A stretch of 64,000 bases of DNA, taken from NCBI RefSeq assembly GCF_037198315.1, contig NZ_CP144913.1, forward strand, positions 1,426,001-1,490,000, written 5' to 3'. This stretch comes from Janibacter sp. A1S7 (GTDB lineage: Bacteria; Actinomycetota; Actinomycetes; Actinomycetales; Dermatophilaceae). Position numbers and translations under genes: made by a program. The notes beneath the pieces were generated by a model. The model was given only the letters and a program-made list of their open reading frames with translations. It did not search any database and was not told the origin of the DNA. This document shows, piece by piece, positions 31,771-41,452 of the stretch (position 1 is the stretch's first letter; each line of letters opens with the position of its first letter).

Positions 31771-33936
31771 ATGACCCGACCAGAAGGACCGGCCCACCTC
31801 GTGCCTCCGGCAGCCAGCACCGCCAAGAAGACCGCCAGCAGCAAGTCCGTCAAGGACTACTCGGCGCACCACCTGCAGGTCCTCGAGGGCTTGGAGGCCG
31901 TGCGCAAGCGACCGGGCATGTACATCGGCTCCACCGACCAGCGTGGACTCATGCACTGCATGTGGGAGATCATCGACAACGCCGTCGACGAGGCGCTCGG
32001 CGGTCACGGGGACCGGATCGACATCACGTTGCACGCCGACGGATCGGTCGAGGTCAGCGACAACGGCCGGGGCATCCCGGTCGACATCGAGCCGCGGACC
32101 GGTCTGACCGGGGTGGAGGTCGTCTACACCAAGTTGCACGCCGGCGGGAAGTTCGGTGGCGGTTCCTACACCGCGTCCGGCGGCCTCCACGGTGTCGGCG
32201 GATCCGTGGTCAATGCACTCTCCTCGCGGCTGGACGTCGAGGTGGACCGGTCGGGCAAGACGTACGCCATGAGCTTCCGCCGGGGTGAGCCCGGCACCTT
32301 CTCCGACGTGGCCGGGGCGAAGGGGGCCAAGTCGCCCGACAACGAGTTCACGCCCTACGACAAGGGCAGTGAGCTGGATGTCGTCGGCAAGGCCAAGCGC
32401 GGCGTCACCGGTACCCGGGTGCGCTACTGGGCCGACCCCCAGATCTTCCTCAAGGACGCCACCGTCGACCTGGCCGCGTTGACGGCCCGGGCGCGGCAGA
32501 CCTCCTTCCTCGTGCCCGGCCTGACCCTCGTCGTGCGTGACGAGCGCGGTGGGGAGACGGCCGAGGAGGTCTTCCACCACGACGGCGGCATCAGCGAGTT
32601 CGTCGACTTCCTCGCCCCCGACCAGCCGGTCACCGACGTCTGGCGGCTGGAGGGCACCGGGACCTTCACCGAGACCGTCCCCGTCCTCGACGACAAGGGG
32701 CACATGACCCCGACGGAGGTCGAGCGCGAGTGCGGCGTCGACATCGCCTTGCGGTGGGGGACCGGCTACGAGGCCAGGGCCACCTCGTTCGTCAACATCA
32801 TCGCCACGCCCAAGGGCGGCACCCACGTCGCGGGCTTCGAGCAGGCACTGCTCAAGGTCTTCCGCAAGCAGCTCGAGGTCAACAGCCGCAAGCTCAAGGT
32901 CGGCAACGACAAGGTGGAGAAGGACGACCTGCTTGCGGGCCTCACCGCGGTCGTGACCGTACGACTGGCCGAGCCGCAGTTCGAGGGGCAGACCAAGGAG
33001 GTCCTCGGCACCAGCGCCGTGCGCTCCATCGTCGCCAAGGTCGTCGAGACCGAACTGACCTCGCGGCTGACCTCTGCCAGGCGAGGGGACAAGCAGATGG
33101 CCGCCCAGCTGCTGGAGAAGGTCGTCGCCGAGATGAAGTCGCGCATCTCGGCGCGCCAGCACAAGGAGACCCAGCGCCGCAAGAACGCGCTGGAGACCTC
33201 GACGCTGCCGCCGAAGCTGCGTGACTGCCGCAGCACCGACGTGGAGGCCACCGAGCTGTTCATCGTCGAGGGTGACTCGGCCATGGGCACGGCCAAGGAG
33301 GCCCGCAGCAGCGAGTTCCAGGCCCTGCTGCCGATCCGCGGCAAGATCCTCAACGTCCAGAAGGCTGCGGTCGGGGACATGTTGAAGAACGCCGAATGCG
33401 CCTCGATCATCCAGGTCATCGGCGCCGGCTCCGGTCGCAGTTTCGATCTCGACGCGGCGCGGTACGGCAAGGTCATCATCATGACCGACGCCGACGTGGA
33501 CGGCGCCCACATCCGTACCCTGCTGCTCACCCTCTTCTTCCGCTACATGCGACCTCTCGTCGAGGCCGGCAAGGTCTTCGCCGCCGTCCCCCCACTGCAC
33601 CGCATCGAGGTGGTCAACCCCGGCTCGAAGAAGAACGAGCTGATCTACACGTACTCCGAGGCGGAGATGCGCAAGAAGCTGGCGGCGCTGAACGCCAAGG
33701 GCAAGAACATCAAGCAGCCCATCCAGCGCTACAAGGGTCTGGGCGAGATGGACGCCGACCAGCTGGCCGAGACGACCATGGACCCGCAGCACCGCATGCT
33801 GCGTCGGGTCACGAGCGAGGACCTGGAGATCGCCGAGGAGGTCTTCGAGCTGCTCATGGGCAAGAACGTCGACCCGCGCCGTGACTTCATCGTCTCCTCC
33901 GCCGACCAGCTGGACCGGGAGCGCATCGACGCCTGA
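31771..33936 (+). CDS. parE: Topoisomerase IV subunit B / second GyrB-type subunit
   Basis: The 721-residue protein has the GHKL ATPase motifs EIIDNAVDEALGG, DNGRGIPVDIE and GGLHGVGGSVVNALS, the transducer lysine region, and the TOPRIM motifs VEGDSAMGTAKEARSSEFQA and IIMTDADVDGAHIRTLLLT. It ends with the usual KGLGEMDADQLAETTMDP block. With ParC it relaxes and decatenates DNA using ATP. The ATG at 31771 follows TAGTCT (31751-31756) by 14 nt. A GTG at 31801 has a distant AGAAGGA, so the start is not certain. The partner gene parC lies 1.6 kb on, on the opposite strand. Confidence 0.93.
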   Translation: MTRPEGPAHLVPPAASTAKKTASSKSVKDYSAHHLQVLEGLEAVRKRPGMYIGSTDQRGLMHCMWEIIDNAVDEALGGHGDRIDITLHADGSVEVSDNGRGIPVDIEPRTGLTGVEVVYTKLHAGGKFGGGSYTASGGLHGVGGSVVNALSSRLDVEVDRSGKTYAMSFRRGEPGTFSDVAGAKGAKSPDNEFTPYDKGSELDVVGKAKRGVTGTRVRYWADPQIFLKDATVDLAALTARARQTSFLVPGLTLVVRDERGGETAEEVFHHDGGISEFVDFLAPDQPVTDVWRLEGTGTFTETVPVLDDKGHMTPTEVERECGVDIALRWGTGYEARATSFVNIIATPKGGTHVAGFEQALLKVFRKQLEVNSRKLKVGNDKVEKDDLLAGLTAVVTVRLAEPQFEGQTKEVLGTSAVRSIVAKVVETELTSRLTSARRGDKQMAAQLLEKVVAEMKSRISARQHKETQRRKNALETSTLPPKLRDCRSTDVEATELFIVEGDSAMGTAKEARSSEFQALLPIRGKILNVQKAAVGDMLKNAECASIIQVIGAGSGRSFDLDAARYGKVIIMTDADVDGAHIRTLLLTLFFRYMRPLVEAGKVFAAVPPLHRIEVVNPGSKKNELIYTYSEAEMRKKLAALNAKGKNIKQPIQRYKGLGEMDADQLAETTMDPQHRMLRRVTSEDLEIAEEVFELLMGKNVDPRRDFIVSSADQLDRERIDA

Positions 33937-34064
33937 GGCCCTTCGCCGACCGATCGACTCGGCGTGTCGTCGCGCATGCAGTTGCGCGAGGGGGTGATGC
34001 GGACCACCGTTGGATGCGACGGTGCGCACCCGCGCACCGGCGCACCCGGAGTCGAGGAGGTCCC

Positions 34065-35498
34065 ATGTCCGAGGTCACGTCGGATCGAGCCGTCGGGGGG
34101 TCGGGCGAGCTCAAGCGGGTCATGGGGCCCAAGCTGCTCCTCCTCTTCATCGTCGGTGACATCCTGGGCACCGGTGTCTACGCCCTCACCGGCGACGTCG
34201 CCGCCGAGGTGGGTGGCGCCGCGTGGGCGCCCTTCCTCGCGGCCTTCGCCGTCGCGACCCTGACCGCCTTCTCCTATCTGGAGCTGGTGACGAAGTACCC
34301 CACGGCAGGCGGGGCGGCGACCTTCATCCACAAGGCCTTCGGGATCCACTTCGTCACCTTCATCGCGGCCTTCGCGGTGATGGCCTCGGGTATCACCTCC
34401 GCCTCCACCGCGTCGCGGGCCTTCGCCGGATTCCTGCGCGACGGGCTGCAGACCGGCTGGGACGACAGCTCGCCCGCGCTGCTGCTCATCGCCCTGGGCT
34501 TCATGACCGTGATCGGCCTGATCAACCTGCGTGGCGTCGGCGAGAGCGTCAAGGCCAATGTCGTGCTCACCCTCGTGGAGCTGTCCGGTCTGCTGATGAT
34601 CATCTTCATCGGCCTGTACGCCATGACTCAGGGCCGGGCGGACTTCTCCCGGGTGGTGGTCTTCGACAGCCCCGACGACAAGGGGACCTTCCTCGCGATC
34701 ACCTCGGCCACGGCACTGGCGTTCTTCGCGATGATCGGCTTCGAGGACTCGGTGAACATGGCCGAGGAGACCAAGGACCCCTCCCGGGACTTCCCGAAGA
34801 TGATGCTGACCGGTCTGGGTCTCGCCGCCGTGATCTACACGCTGGTCTCGGTCACCGCGGTGGCCCTCGTCCCCGTCGGGCAGCTCGTCGGCGGCGAGCA
34901 GTCGGCGCTGACCCAGGTGGTCGCCGTCGGCGCGCCGGACCTGCCCTTCGACCGCATCTTCCCGTGGATCGGGATGTTCGCCGTGGCCAACACGGCGCTG
35001 ATCAACATGCTCATGGCCTCGCGCCTGGTCTACGGCATGGCCAAGCAGCAGGTGCTCCCGACCGGTCTGGGGCGGGTGCACTCCGTCAGGCAGACGCCGT
35101 GGGTGGCCATCGTCTTCACCACGCTGATCTCCTACGCCCTGATCACCTACGTGACCCTCGACAGCGCGTCGGAGGTGGTCTCCCTGCTCGGGGGCACCAC
35201 GGCGCTGCTCCTGCTGGTCGTCTTCGTCGTCGTCAACGCGGCCGTGCTCGTGCTGCGCAAGGACCACGTCGACCACAAGCACTTCGTCGCCCCGTGGGGG
35301 CTGCCGATCCTCGGCGCCGTGACCAGCGCCTTCCTCGTCGGCCCGTGGGCGCGCAGCCCCGAGCAGCAGGAGCAGTACGTCATCGCCGGTGGCCTGCTCG
35401 TGCTCGGCATCATCCTGTGGGCGATCACGTGGGTGATCAACCGGGCGGTCTACGGCAAGCGCACCTTCATGCGCGACCCGGAGCACATCGAGGAGTGA
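34065..35498 (+). CDS. APC-family amino acid permease
   Basis: This 477-residue protein has about twelve hydrophobic helices. The first contains LLLLFIVGDILGTGVYALTG, the unwound Gly-rich substrate/ion site of APC carriers. A conserved AFFAMIGFEDSVNMAEETKDPSRDFP marks helix 6 and its loop. GAGGAGG precedes the ATG by 4-10 nt. It is probably an amino-acid or amine/proton carrier in the cell membrane. It lies between the two topoisomerase IV subunit genes, apparently without functional connection, and ends at a strong terminator. Confidence 0.87.
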   Translation: MSEVTSDRAVGGSGELKRVMGPKLLLLFIVGDILGTGVYALTGDVAAEVGGAAWAPFLAAFAVATLTAFSYLELVTKYPTAGGAATFIHKAFGIHFVTFIAAFAVMASGITSASTASRAFAGFLRDGLQTGWDDSSPALLLIALGFMTVIGLINLRGVGESVKANVVLTLVELSGLLMIIFIGLYAMTQGRADFSRVVVFDSPDDKGTFLAITSATALAFFAMIGFEDSVNMAEETKDPSRDFPKMMLTGLGLAAVIYTLVSVTAVALVPVGQLVGGEQSALTQVVAVGAPDLPFDRIFPWIGMFAVANTALINMLMASRLVYGMAKQQVLPTGLGRVHSVRQTPWVAIVFTTLISYALITYVTLDSASEVVSLLGGTTALLLLVVFVVVNAAVLVLRKDHVDHKHFVAPWGLPILGAVTSAFLVGPWARSPEQQEQYVIAGGLLVLGIILWAITWVINRAVYGKRTFMRDPEHIEE

Positions 35499-35505
35499 GC
35501 CGACA

Positions 35506-35548
35506 GCGAAGGGGGGCGGTGCCGGTCGACGGGCACCGCCCCCTTCGC
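35506..35548. terminator. Long bidirectional hairpin terminator
   Basis: GCGAAGGGGGGCGGTGCC (35506-35523) pairs with GGCACCGCCCCCTTCGC (35532-35548), with one bulged G and an 8-nt loop. It lies between convergent stops at 35498 and 35575. Confidence 0.9.
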
Positions 35549-35574
35549 CCTGTCCGGGCAGTGGCGAACGGGGG

Positions 35575-38010
35575 TCAGACGGAGCCGATGCCCCCGATGA
35601 CCGCGCTGGCCGGCACGCCGGAACCGTCGCGCCGGCCCTGGGGCTCGGGAAGGGTGATCGCGACGCCGTTGGGCTGGGCGGCGCGGGCGTCGGACCGGCC
35701 GACCCAGGCGAGCAGCAGGGCGTCCTCACCCTTGAGGAATCGGTGGGCACGCACGCCACCGGTGGCGCGGCCCTTGCCCGGGTACTCGTCGAAGGGGGTG
35801 ACCTTCCATGCGCCGGCATCGGTGCCGGGCAGGGAATCACTCGACCCGGAGACGGTGACGACGATGTTGTCCGCGCGTGGGTCGACGGCACCGAAGAAGA
35901 CGACCGAGGCGCCGTCCGTCAGGCGCACGCCCGCGACGCCTCCGCCCGTGCGTCCCTGGGGGCGCACCTCTTGGGCGGAGAAGTGCAGCAGGCTCGCCTG
36001 CGAGGTGACGAAGACCAGCTCCTCCTCGCCGGTGGCCAGCTCGACCGCGCCGACGACGTGGTCGCCGTCCTTGAGCGAGATGCACTCCCAGGAGTGGCCC
36101 TTCGGGTACTCGGTCGTCACTCGCTTGACCACGCCGTGGGCGGTGCCCAGCGCCAGGCCGGGGGAGTTGGCGGAGAGACCGGTCAGGGTCAGTGCGTGCT
36201 CGTCCCCGGGCAGGTCGACGTACGCAGCCAGCGGCGCGCCACCGGAGAGGGCGGGCGCCCCGTTGGAGGGTGGCAGTGTCGGCAGCTCCAACACACCCAG
36301 ACGCACCATCCGACCGGCGGAGGTGACCACGGCGACCTCACCCCGGGCCGTGGTGCGCACCGCGGCCACGACCGCGTCGTGCTTGGCGCGTGCGCCCTCC
36401 CGGCTCAGCGGCTCGTCGTCGCTGGTGCGGGCGAGCAGGCCGGTGCTCGACAGCAGCACCCAGCACGGGTCGTCGGCGACCTCGAGCGGTGCGGACGCGG
36501 CGGCCGGGGCCCCGGCGGACTCGAGCAGGACCGTGCGACGCGGGTCGCCGTGCTTCTTGGCGACGTCCGCCAGCTCGCTGGAGATCAGCGTCGTCAGCAC
36601 CTTCTCGTCGCCGAGGATCTCCTCGAGCTCGGCTATGGCGGTCTTCAGCTCGTTCTGTTCGTTCTCCAGCTCGATGCGGGAGAACTTCGTCAGCCGGCGC
36701 AGCTGCAGGTCCAGGATGTAGGTCGCCTGCGGCTCCGAGAGGTCGAAGACGCTGCGCAGCCGGTCCCGGGCGGTCGCCACGTCGTCGCTGGAGCGGATGA
36801 CCTGGATGACCTCATCGATGTCGAGGATCGCGACGAGCAGGCCCTCGACGAGGTGCAGTCGCTCACGTCGCTTGGCCAGGCGGTACTCGGTGCGGCGCAG
36901 CACGACCTGTCGACGGAAGTCGACGTAGACGGTGAGCAGCTCCTTCAACCCCATCGTCCGTGGCTGCCCGTCCACGAGTGCGACGTTGTTGATGGAGAAG
37001 GAGTCCTCCATCGGCGTGAGCTTGTAGAGCTTCTCGAGCACGGCCTCGGGGTTGAAGCCGTTCTTGACCTCGATGACCATCTGCATGCCCGAGGACCGGT
37101 CCGTGAGGTCCTTGACGTCGGCGATGCCCTGCAGCTTCTTGGACTGGACGGCGTCCTTGATCTTCTCGATGACCTTCTCAGGGCCGATGAGGTAGGGAAG
37201 CTCGGTGACGACGATGCCCTGACGACGCGGCGAGACCTTCTCGATCCGGGTGGTCGCCCGGGTGCGGAAGCTGCCGCGGCCGGTGAGGTAGGCGTCGCGG
37301 ATCCCCTCGAGGCCGACGATGCGTCCACCACCGGGCAGGTCCGGACCAGGCACGAACTTCATCAGGTCGTCCAGGCTCGCGTCGGGATGGGTCAGCAGGT
37401 GGCGCGCGGCGCCGATGACCTCGACGAGGTTGTGCGGCGGCATGTTCGTCGCCATGCCCACGGCGATGCCGGTGGTGCCGTTGACGAGCAGGTTCGGGTA
37501 GGCCGAGGGGAGGACGTCCGGCTGCAGGAGCTGGTCGTCGTAGTTGGGGACGAAGGGGACGGTGTCCTCGTCCAGGCCGGTGACCATGAGCAGTGCGGCC
37601 GGGGCCATCCGGGCCTCGGTGTACCTGCTGGCGGCCGGCCCGTCGTCGAGGGAGCCGAAGTTGCCGTGCCCGTCGACGAGCGGCACCCGCATCGAGAACG
37701 GCTGGGCCAGGCGCACGAGCGCGTCGTAGATCGCCGAGTCACCGTGCGGGTGGTACTTGCCCATGACCTCACCGACGACGCGGGAGGACTTGACGTGACC
37801 ACGCTCGGGTCGCAGGCCCATCTCGCCCATGGCGTACAGGATCCGGCGGTGCACCGGCTTGAACCCGTCGCGAGCGTCCGGCAGTGCCCGCGCGTGGATG
37901 ACCGAGTAGCTGTACTCGAGGAAGGCGTTGCGCATCTCGTCCGCGACGTCGATGTCGACGATCCGCTCGGGGACCTCGGGTCGGGGCGCGGGGGCGGTAC
38001 GACGGGCCAT
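35575..38010 (-). CDS. parC: Topoisomerase IV subunit A / second GyrA-type subunit
   Basis: The 811-residue protein has the breakage-reunion domain with the active-site Tyr130 in ASRYTEARM. The quinolone-pocket region GKYHPHGDSAIYDALVRLAQ retains Ser92 and Asp96, the residues whose loss gives resistance. The central coiled-coil arm (LELQLRRLTKFSR-like block) and a beta-pinwheel C-terminal domain follow. The GyrA-box QRRGGKG is not seen in the pinwheel, which favours a ParC-type decatenase over a gyrase. The ATG at 38010 was taken; AGGAG lies about 12 nt before it. It is transcribed towards the permease gene and away from the pat gene. Confidence 0.93.
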   Translation of the reverse strand: MARRTAPAPRPEVPERIVDIDVADEMRNAFLEYSYSVIHARALPDARDGFKPVHRRILYAMGEMGLRPERGHVKSSRVVGEVMGKYHPHGDSAIYDALVRLAQPFSMRVPLVDGHGNFGSLDDGPAASRYTEARMAPAALLMVTGLDEDTVPFVPNYDDQLLQPDVLPSAYPNLLVNGTTGIAVGMATNMPPHNLVEVIGAARHLLTHPDASLDDLMKFVPGPDLPGGGRIVGLEGIRDAYLTGRGSFRTRATTRIEKVSPRRQGIVVTELPYLIGPEKVIEKIKDAVQSKKLQGIADVKDLTDRSSGMQMVIEVKNGFNPEAVLEKLYKLTPMEDSFSINNVALVDGQPRTMGLKELLTVYVDFRRQVVLRRTEYRLAKRRERLHLVEGLLVAILDIDEVIQVIRSSDDVATARDRLRSVFDLSEPQATYILDLQLRRLTKFSRIELENEQNELKTAIAELEEILGDEKVLTTLISSELADVAKKHGDPRRTVLLESAGAPAAASAPLEVADDPCWVLLSSTGLLARTSDDEPLSREGARAKHDAVVAAVRTTARGEVAVVTSAGRMVRLGVLELPTLPPSNGAPALSGGAPLAAYVDLPGDEHALTLTGLSANSPGLALGTAHGVVKRVTTEYPKGHSWECISLKDGDHVVGAVELATGEEELVFVTSQASLLHFSAQEVRPQGRTGGGVAGVRLTDGASVVFFGAVDPRADNIVVTVSGSSDSLPGTDAGAWKVTPFDEYPGKGRATGGVRAHRFLKGEDALLLAWVGRSDARAAQPNGVAITLPEPQGRRDGSGVPASAVIGGIGSV

Positions 38011-38122
38011 GCTGGCAGTGGACTCCTGGTCACGGAAGGGGTGCTGACCCGCCCATCTTCGCCCCTTCGCGTCCGGGGCGACAGTTGCGACACACTCTCG
38101 GACCGGTCGACGCCACATCTGG

Positions 38123-38135
38123 CAGGATTGAGCGC
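38123..38135 (+). promoter_or_regulatory. Candidate -10 element of the acetyltransferase-synthetase gene
   Basis: CAGGAT (38123-38128) lies 7 nt before the ATG at 38136, with no ribosome binding site. The hexamer is a weak -10 match. Confidence 0.4.
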
Positions 38136-40820
38136 ATGACTGAGCTCCCGCCGGGATACCCGGTACTGGCGGAGGCCGACGTGGTCCTGCGGGACGGCTC
38201 GGTCTGCAGGCTGCGACCCATCAAGCCCTCGGACGCGGAGGGCGTCCGACGCTTCCACGCCGGGCAGTCCGACGAGTCGATCTACCTGCGCTTCTTCGCC
38301 CCGATGCGCAACCTCAGCGACCGGGACATCAAGCGGTTCACCGAGGTGGACTACCACGACCGGATGGCTCTCGTGGCGACGATCCGCGACGAGATCATCG
38401 GCATCGGACGATACGACCGGGTCAGTGAGCACAGCGCCGAGGTCGCCTTCAACATCTCCGACCACTACCACGGCAAAGGCGTCGGCTCGGTGCTGCTCGA
38501 GCACCTGGCCGCACTGGCCCACCACCGCGACATCGCGGCGTTCGAGGCCGAGGTGCTGCCGCACAACCGCAAGATGCTGTCGGTCTTCGCCGAGGCCGGC
38601 TACCAGGTCCGCCGCCACATCGAGGACGGCGTCGTCTCCCTGCACTTCGACATCGAGCCGACGGCCGAGTCGCTCTCGGTGCGCTTTGCCCGCGAGCACC
38701 GCGCGGAGGCGCAGAGCGTCCGGGCCATGCTGCACCCGGGGTCGGTGGCCGTGATCGGCGCCAGCCGCCGTGAGCGGGCCATCGGTCACCAGGTGCTCAA
38801 GCACATCATCGGGGGCCAGTTCACCGGGCAGGTGCACGCGGTCAACCCGAGCGCGGACTCCGTCCTGGGCCTGGAGGCGGTGCGCACCGTGCGGGACCTG
38901 CCCGACGGTGCCGAGCTCGCGGTCATCGCCGTCCCGGCGGAGGAGGTCCTCTCCGTCGTGACCGACTGCGCCGCGGCGAGGGTGAGGACCCTGGTGATCA
39001 TCTCCTCCGGCTTCGCCGAGGTCGGCGAGGAGGGCACCCGCCTGCAGCACGAGGTGCTGCGCCTGGCGCGCTCGCACGGGATGCGCGTCGTCGGTCCCAA
39101 CTCCTTCGGCCTGATCAACAACGATCCGTCGGTCAGTCTCAACGCGACCCTGACCCCGACGATCCCGCACAAGGGCTACCTCGGGCTGTTCTCGCAGAGC
39201 GGTGCCCTGGCGATCGCCAACCTCGACTCGGCCGCCCGTCGCAACCTGGGCATCTCCGTCTTCGCCTCCGCGGGCAACCGCGTCGACGTCTCCGGCAACG
39301 ACCTGATGCAGTACTGGGTCGACGACGAGCGCACCCACGCCGTCGGGCTCTACCTGGAGTCGATGGGCAACCCGCGCAAGTTCTCCCGGATCGCCCGCCA
39401 CCTGGCCACCAACAAGCCGGTCATCGTCGTCAAGGCCTCCTCGGCCAGCTACGGTGTGCCACCCGGTCACCGGGTGCGCCAGCCGAAGGTCAAGCCGCAC
39501 GCCTTCACCGCGATGCTCGACCAGGCGGGCGTCATCCGTTGCGAGAACGTGCACCAGATGTTCGACGTGGCCCAGCTGCTCGTCCACCAGCCGCTGCCCA
39601 GGGGTCGACGCGTCGCGGTCGTCGGCAACTCCAGCCAGCTGGCTGCGCTGTCCGCGGACAACGCGACCGCTCGTGGTCTCGAGGTCGTCCACGGGCCCAC
39701 GGCCGTGCGTACCGAGGCGTCCGCCCAGGAGTTCCGCGAGGCCGTCGACGCTGCCTTCGACGACCCGGAGGTGGACTCGGTCATCACCTGCTTCATCCCT
39801 CCGGTCGGTGCCCTGGACCAGGAGGTGGTCGACGCCCTTCGCCATGCCGCCTCACGCTCGGACAAGCCGTGCGTCGCCACTCTGCTCGGGATGCGCGGTG
39901 TCGACACCGGCAGCGACAACGCCTACTTCGCCCACGAGTGGGGCGAGGTCGCGGAGGGCCAGCCACGGCAGGCGATCCCGCTCTACCCGATGCCCGAGGA
40001 GGCCATCCGCGCACTCGCCGCGGCCACCAACTACGGGCAGTGGCGCGAGAAGGACAAGGGCGAGACCGTGGTGCGCGAGGGGATCGACCGGTGGGCCGTG
40101 CGGGCCCTGCTCGACCGGATCCTGCAGGAGGACCCCGAGGGGCGTGCGCTGACGACCGGTGAGGCCCAGGAGCTGCTCGCGGGCTACGGGATCGAGGTGT
40201 GGCCCCGCCACGAGGTGGCCACCGCCGACGAGGCCGTCGCAGCCGCCAACGAGGTCGGGTACCCCGTTGTCGTCAAGTCCCTCTCGCCGCTCGTGCGTGG
40301 CCAGGCGGTGCTCGAGGGCATCCGGGTGGACCTGCACGACGAGATCGCCGTGCGGGCCGCCTTCGAGACGATGGACCGGCGTCTGGCGCCGATCGACGCC
40401 AACTACTTCGTCGTGCAGCGGATGGCCGGCCCCGGCGTCTCCACCGTGCTCTCGACGGTCGAGGACCCGCTCTTCGGGCCGGTGGTCTCCTTCAGCATCG
40501 CCGGCGCTCCGACGACGATGCTCGACGACGTCGCCTACCGGATCCCGCCGCTGACCGACATCGACGTGGGTGAGCTCCTCGACGAGATCAAGTCGGCGCC
40601 GCTGCTGCACGGACACCGGGGGTCGGCCCCGGTCGACCGGGCTGCGCTCGAGGACATCCTCGGTCGCCTGTCGCTGATGTCGGACGACTTCCTGGAGTTG
40701 TCCTCGGTCGAGCTCAACCCGGTCATCGCGCACCCGGACGGCGCGACCGTCCTCGGTGCGGAGATCATCATCGCGCCGGCGCGGCGTCGCACCGACCCCG
40801 GCGCCCGGAGCATGACCTGA
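38136..40820 (+). CDS. Pat-type lysine acyltransferase: GNAT domain fused to an ADP-forming acyl-CoA synthetase-like domain
   Basis: The 894-residue protein has an N-terminal GNAT domain (about residues 15-180), with the acetyl-CoA loop in ISDHYHGKGVGSVLLEHLA. A CoA-binding domain (VAVIGASRRERAIGHQVL), a Flavodoxin-like ligase domain (LFSQSGALAIANLDS) and a C-terminal ATP-grasp part (EAQELLAGYGIEVWPRHEV; KSLSPLVRGQAVLEGIRVDL) follow. Active ADP-forming synthetases carry a phosphohistidine in SHTG-type sequence. Here the equivalent segment reads KASSASYGVPPGHRVR and has no such motif, so the large part is probably a CoA/acyl-CoA sensor. Such enzymes acetylate and switch off acetyl-CoA synthetase. 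Domain order is GNAT-first, as in other actinobacteria. Confidence 0.88.
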   Translation: MTELPPGYPVLAEADVVLRDGSVCRLRPIKPSDAEGVRRFHAGQSDESIYLRFFAPMRNLSDRDIKRFTEVDYHDRMALVATIRDEIIGIGRYDRVSEHSAEVAFNISDHYHGKGVGSVLLEHLAALAHHRDIAAFEAEVLPHNRKMLSVFAEAGYQVRRHIEDGVVSLHFDIEPTAESLSVRFAREHRAEAQSVRAMLHPGSVAVIGASRRERAIGHQVLKHIIGGQFTGQVHAVNPSADSVLGLEAVRTVRDLPDGAELAVIAVPAEEVLSVVTDCAAARVRTLVIISSGFAEVGEEGTRLQHEVLRLARSHGMRVVGPNSFGLINNDPSVSLNATLTPTIPHKGYLGLFSQSGALAIANLDSAARRNLGISVFASAGNRVDVSGNDLMQYWVDDERTHAVGLYLESMGNPRKFSRIARHLATNKPVIVVKASSASYGVPPGHRVRQPKVKPHAFTAMLDQAGVIRCENVHQMFDVAQLLVHQPLPRGRRVAVVGNSSQLAALSADNATARGLEVVHGPTAVRTEASAQEFREAVDAAFDDPEVDSVITCFIPPVGALDQEVVDALRHAASRSDKPCVATLLGMRGVDTGSDNAYFAHEWGEVAEGQPRQAIPLYPMPEEAIRALAAATNYGQWREKDKGETVVREGIDRWAVRALLDRILQEDPEGRALTTGEAQELLAGYGIEVWPRHEVATADEAVAAANEVGYPVVVKSLSPLVRGQAVLEGIRVDLHDEIAVRAAFETMDRRLAPIDANYFVVQRMAGPGVSTVLSTVEDPLFGPVVSFSIAGAPTTMLDDVAYRIPPLTDIDVGELLDEIKSAPLLHGHRGSAPVDRAALEDILGRLSLMSDDFLELSSVELNPVIAHPDGATVLGAEIIIAPARRRTDPGARSMT

Positions 40821-40828
40821 GGCTGGGG

Positions 40829-40841
40829 CACAATGGCGGAC
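40829..40841 (+). promoter_or_regulatory. Candidate -10 element for leaderless DUF5998 mRNA
   Basis: CACAAT (40829-40834) lies 7 nt before ATG 40842. Another ATG at 40833 overlaps the hexamer and would be unusable on a transcript from this promoter. Confidence 0.5.
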
Positions 40842-41444
40842 ATGTCCGTTCCAGCCGACCTCACGGCGATCACCCTGCCTGACGACCTCACCGCCGACAT
40901 CGAGCGGGCGGGGTACTACCCGGCGCTCGTGGCCGACGTCGTCAAGGCCGCGGTCGGCCGGGAGGAGGTGCGCAGCCACCTCGTCCACCAGGAGACGACC
41001 TTCGACCAGGACTCGGTGCGCCGCCACATCACGGTCCTGGTACGCACGGACACCCGTCTGGTCATCGCGCACGCCGACGACTTCGTTGATCACATGGTCA
41101 CCGACACCTCGCGGGAGGTGGCGACGGCGACGACGGAGTGCATCCCGTTGTCCGCCGTGCGGGGCGTGATGCTCACCCACGTCACCGAGAACCCCTCGGA
41201 GTACGTCCCGGGCTCCCTCGGCCGCGAGATGACCCTGACGATCGGCTGGGGAGCGGTCAGTCGGGTCGACCTGCTGCCCGGCCAGTGCAATGACCCCGAC
41301 TGCGAAGGGGGCGACCACGGCTACGAGGGCACCATCGCGGCCGACGACATCGGTCTGCGCATCAGCGCCGAAGCCGAGGGCCGGGCGGCCCTGGACCGGG
41401 CGATCGAGTTCGCCCGCGACCTGTCCTCGAGCATCGGCCGCTGA
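40842..41444 (+). CDS. DUF5998 family protein
   Basis: The 200-residue protein begins MSVPADLTAITLPDDL. It contains ERAGYYPALVADVVKAAVG, SHLVHQETTFDQDSVRRHIT and RMTLTIGWG-like strands (REMTLTIGWGAVSRVD), then a short cysteine pair CNDPDCEGGDHG that could bind metal. These are signatures of DUF5998, an actinobacterial family of unknown function. It lies 8 nt upstream of the phosphodiesterase-like gene. The second ATG was preferred because it fits the leaderless spacing; starting at 40833 would add three residues. Confidence 0.82.
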   Translation: MSVPADLTAITLPDDLTADIERAGYYPALVADVVKAAVGREEVRSHLVHQETTFDQDSVRRHITVLVRTDTRLVIAHADDFVDHMVTDTSREVATATTECIPLSAVRGVMLTHVTENPSEYVPGSLGREMTLTIGWGAVSRVDLLPGQCNDPDCEGGDHGYEGTIAADDIGLRISAEAEGRAALDRAIEFARDLSSSIGR

Positions 41445-41452
41445 GCACGACG

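Noticed and set aside
31750..34029. Long minus-strand frame opposite parE
   Set aside because: ParE has complete motifs on the plus strand; the antisense frame has repetitive, domain-free protein sequence.
37392..39845. Minus-strand frame that bridges parC and the pat gene
   Set aside because: The part before parC is antisense to the well-supported pat gene, and the rest is parC in a wrong frame.
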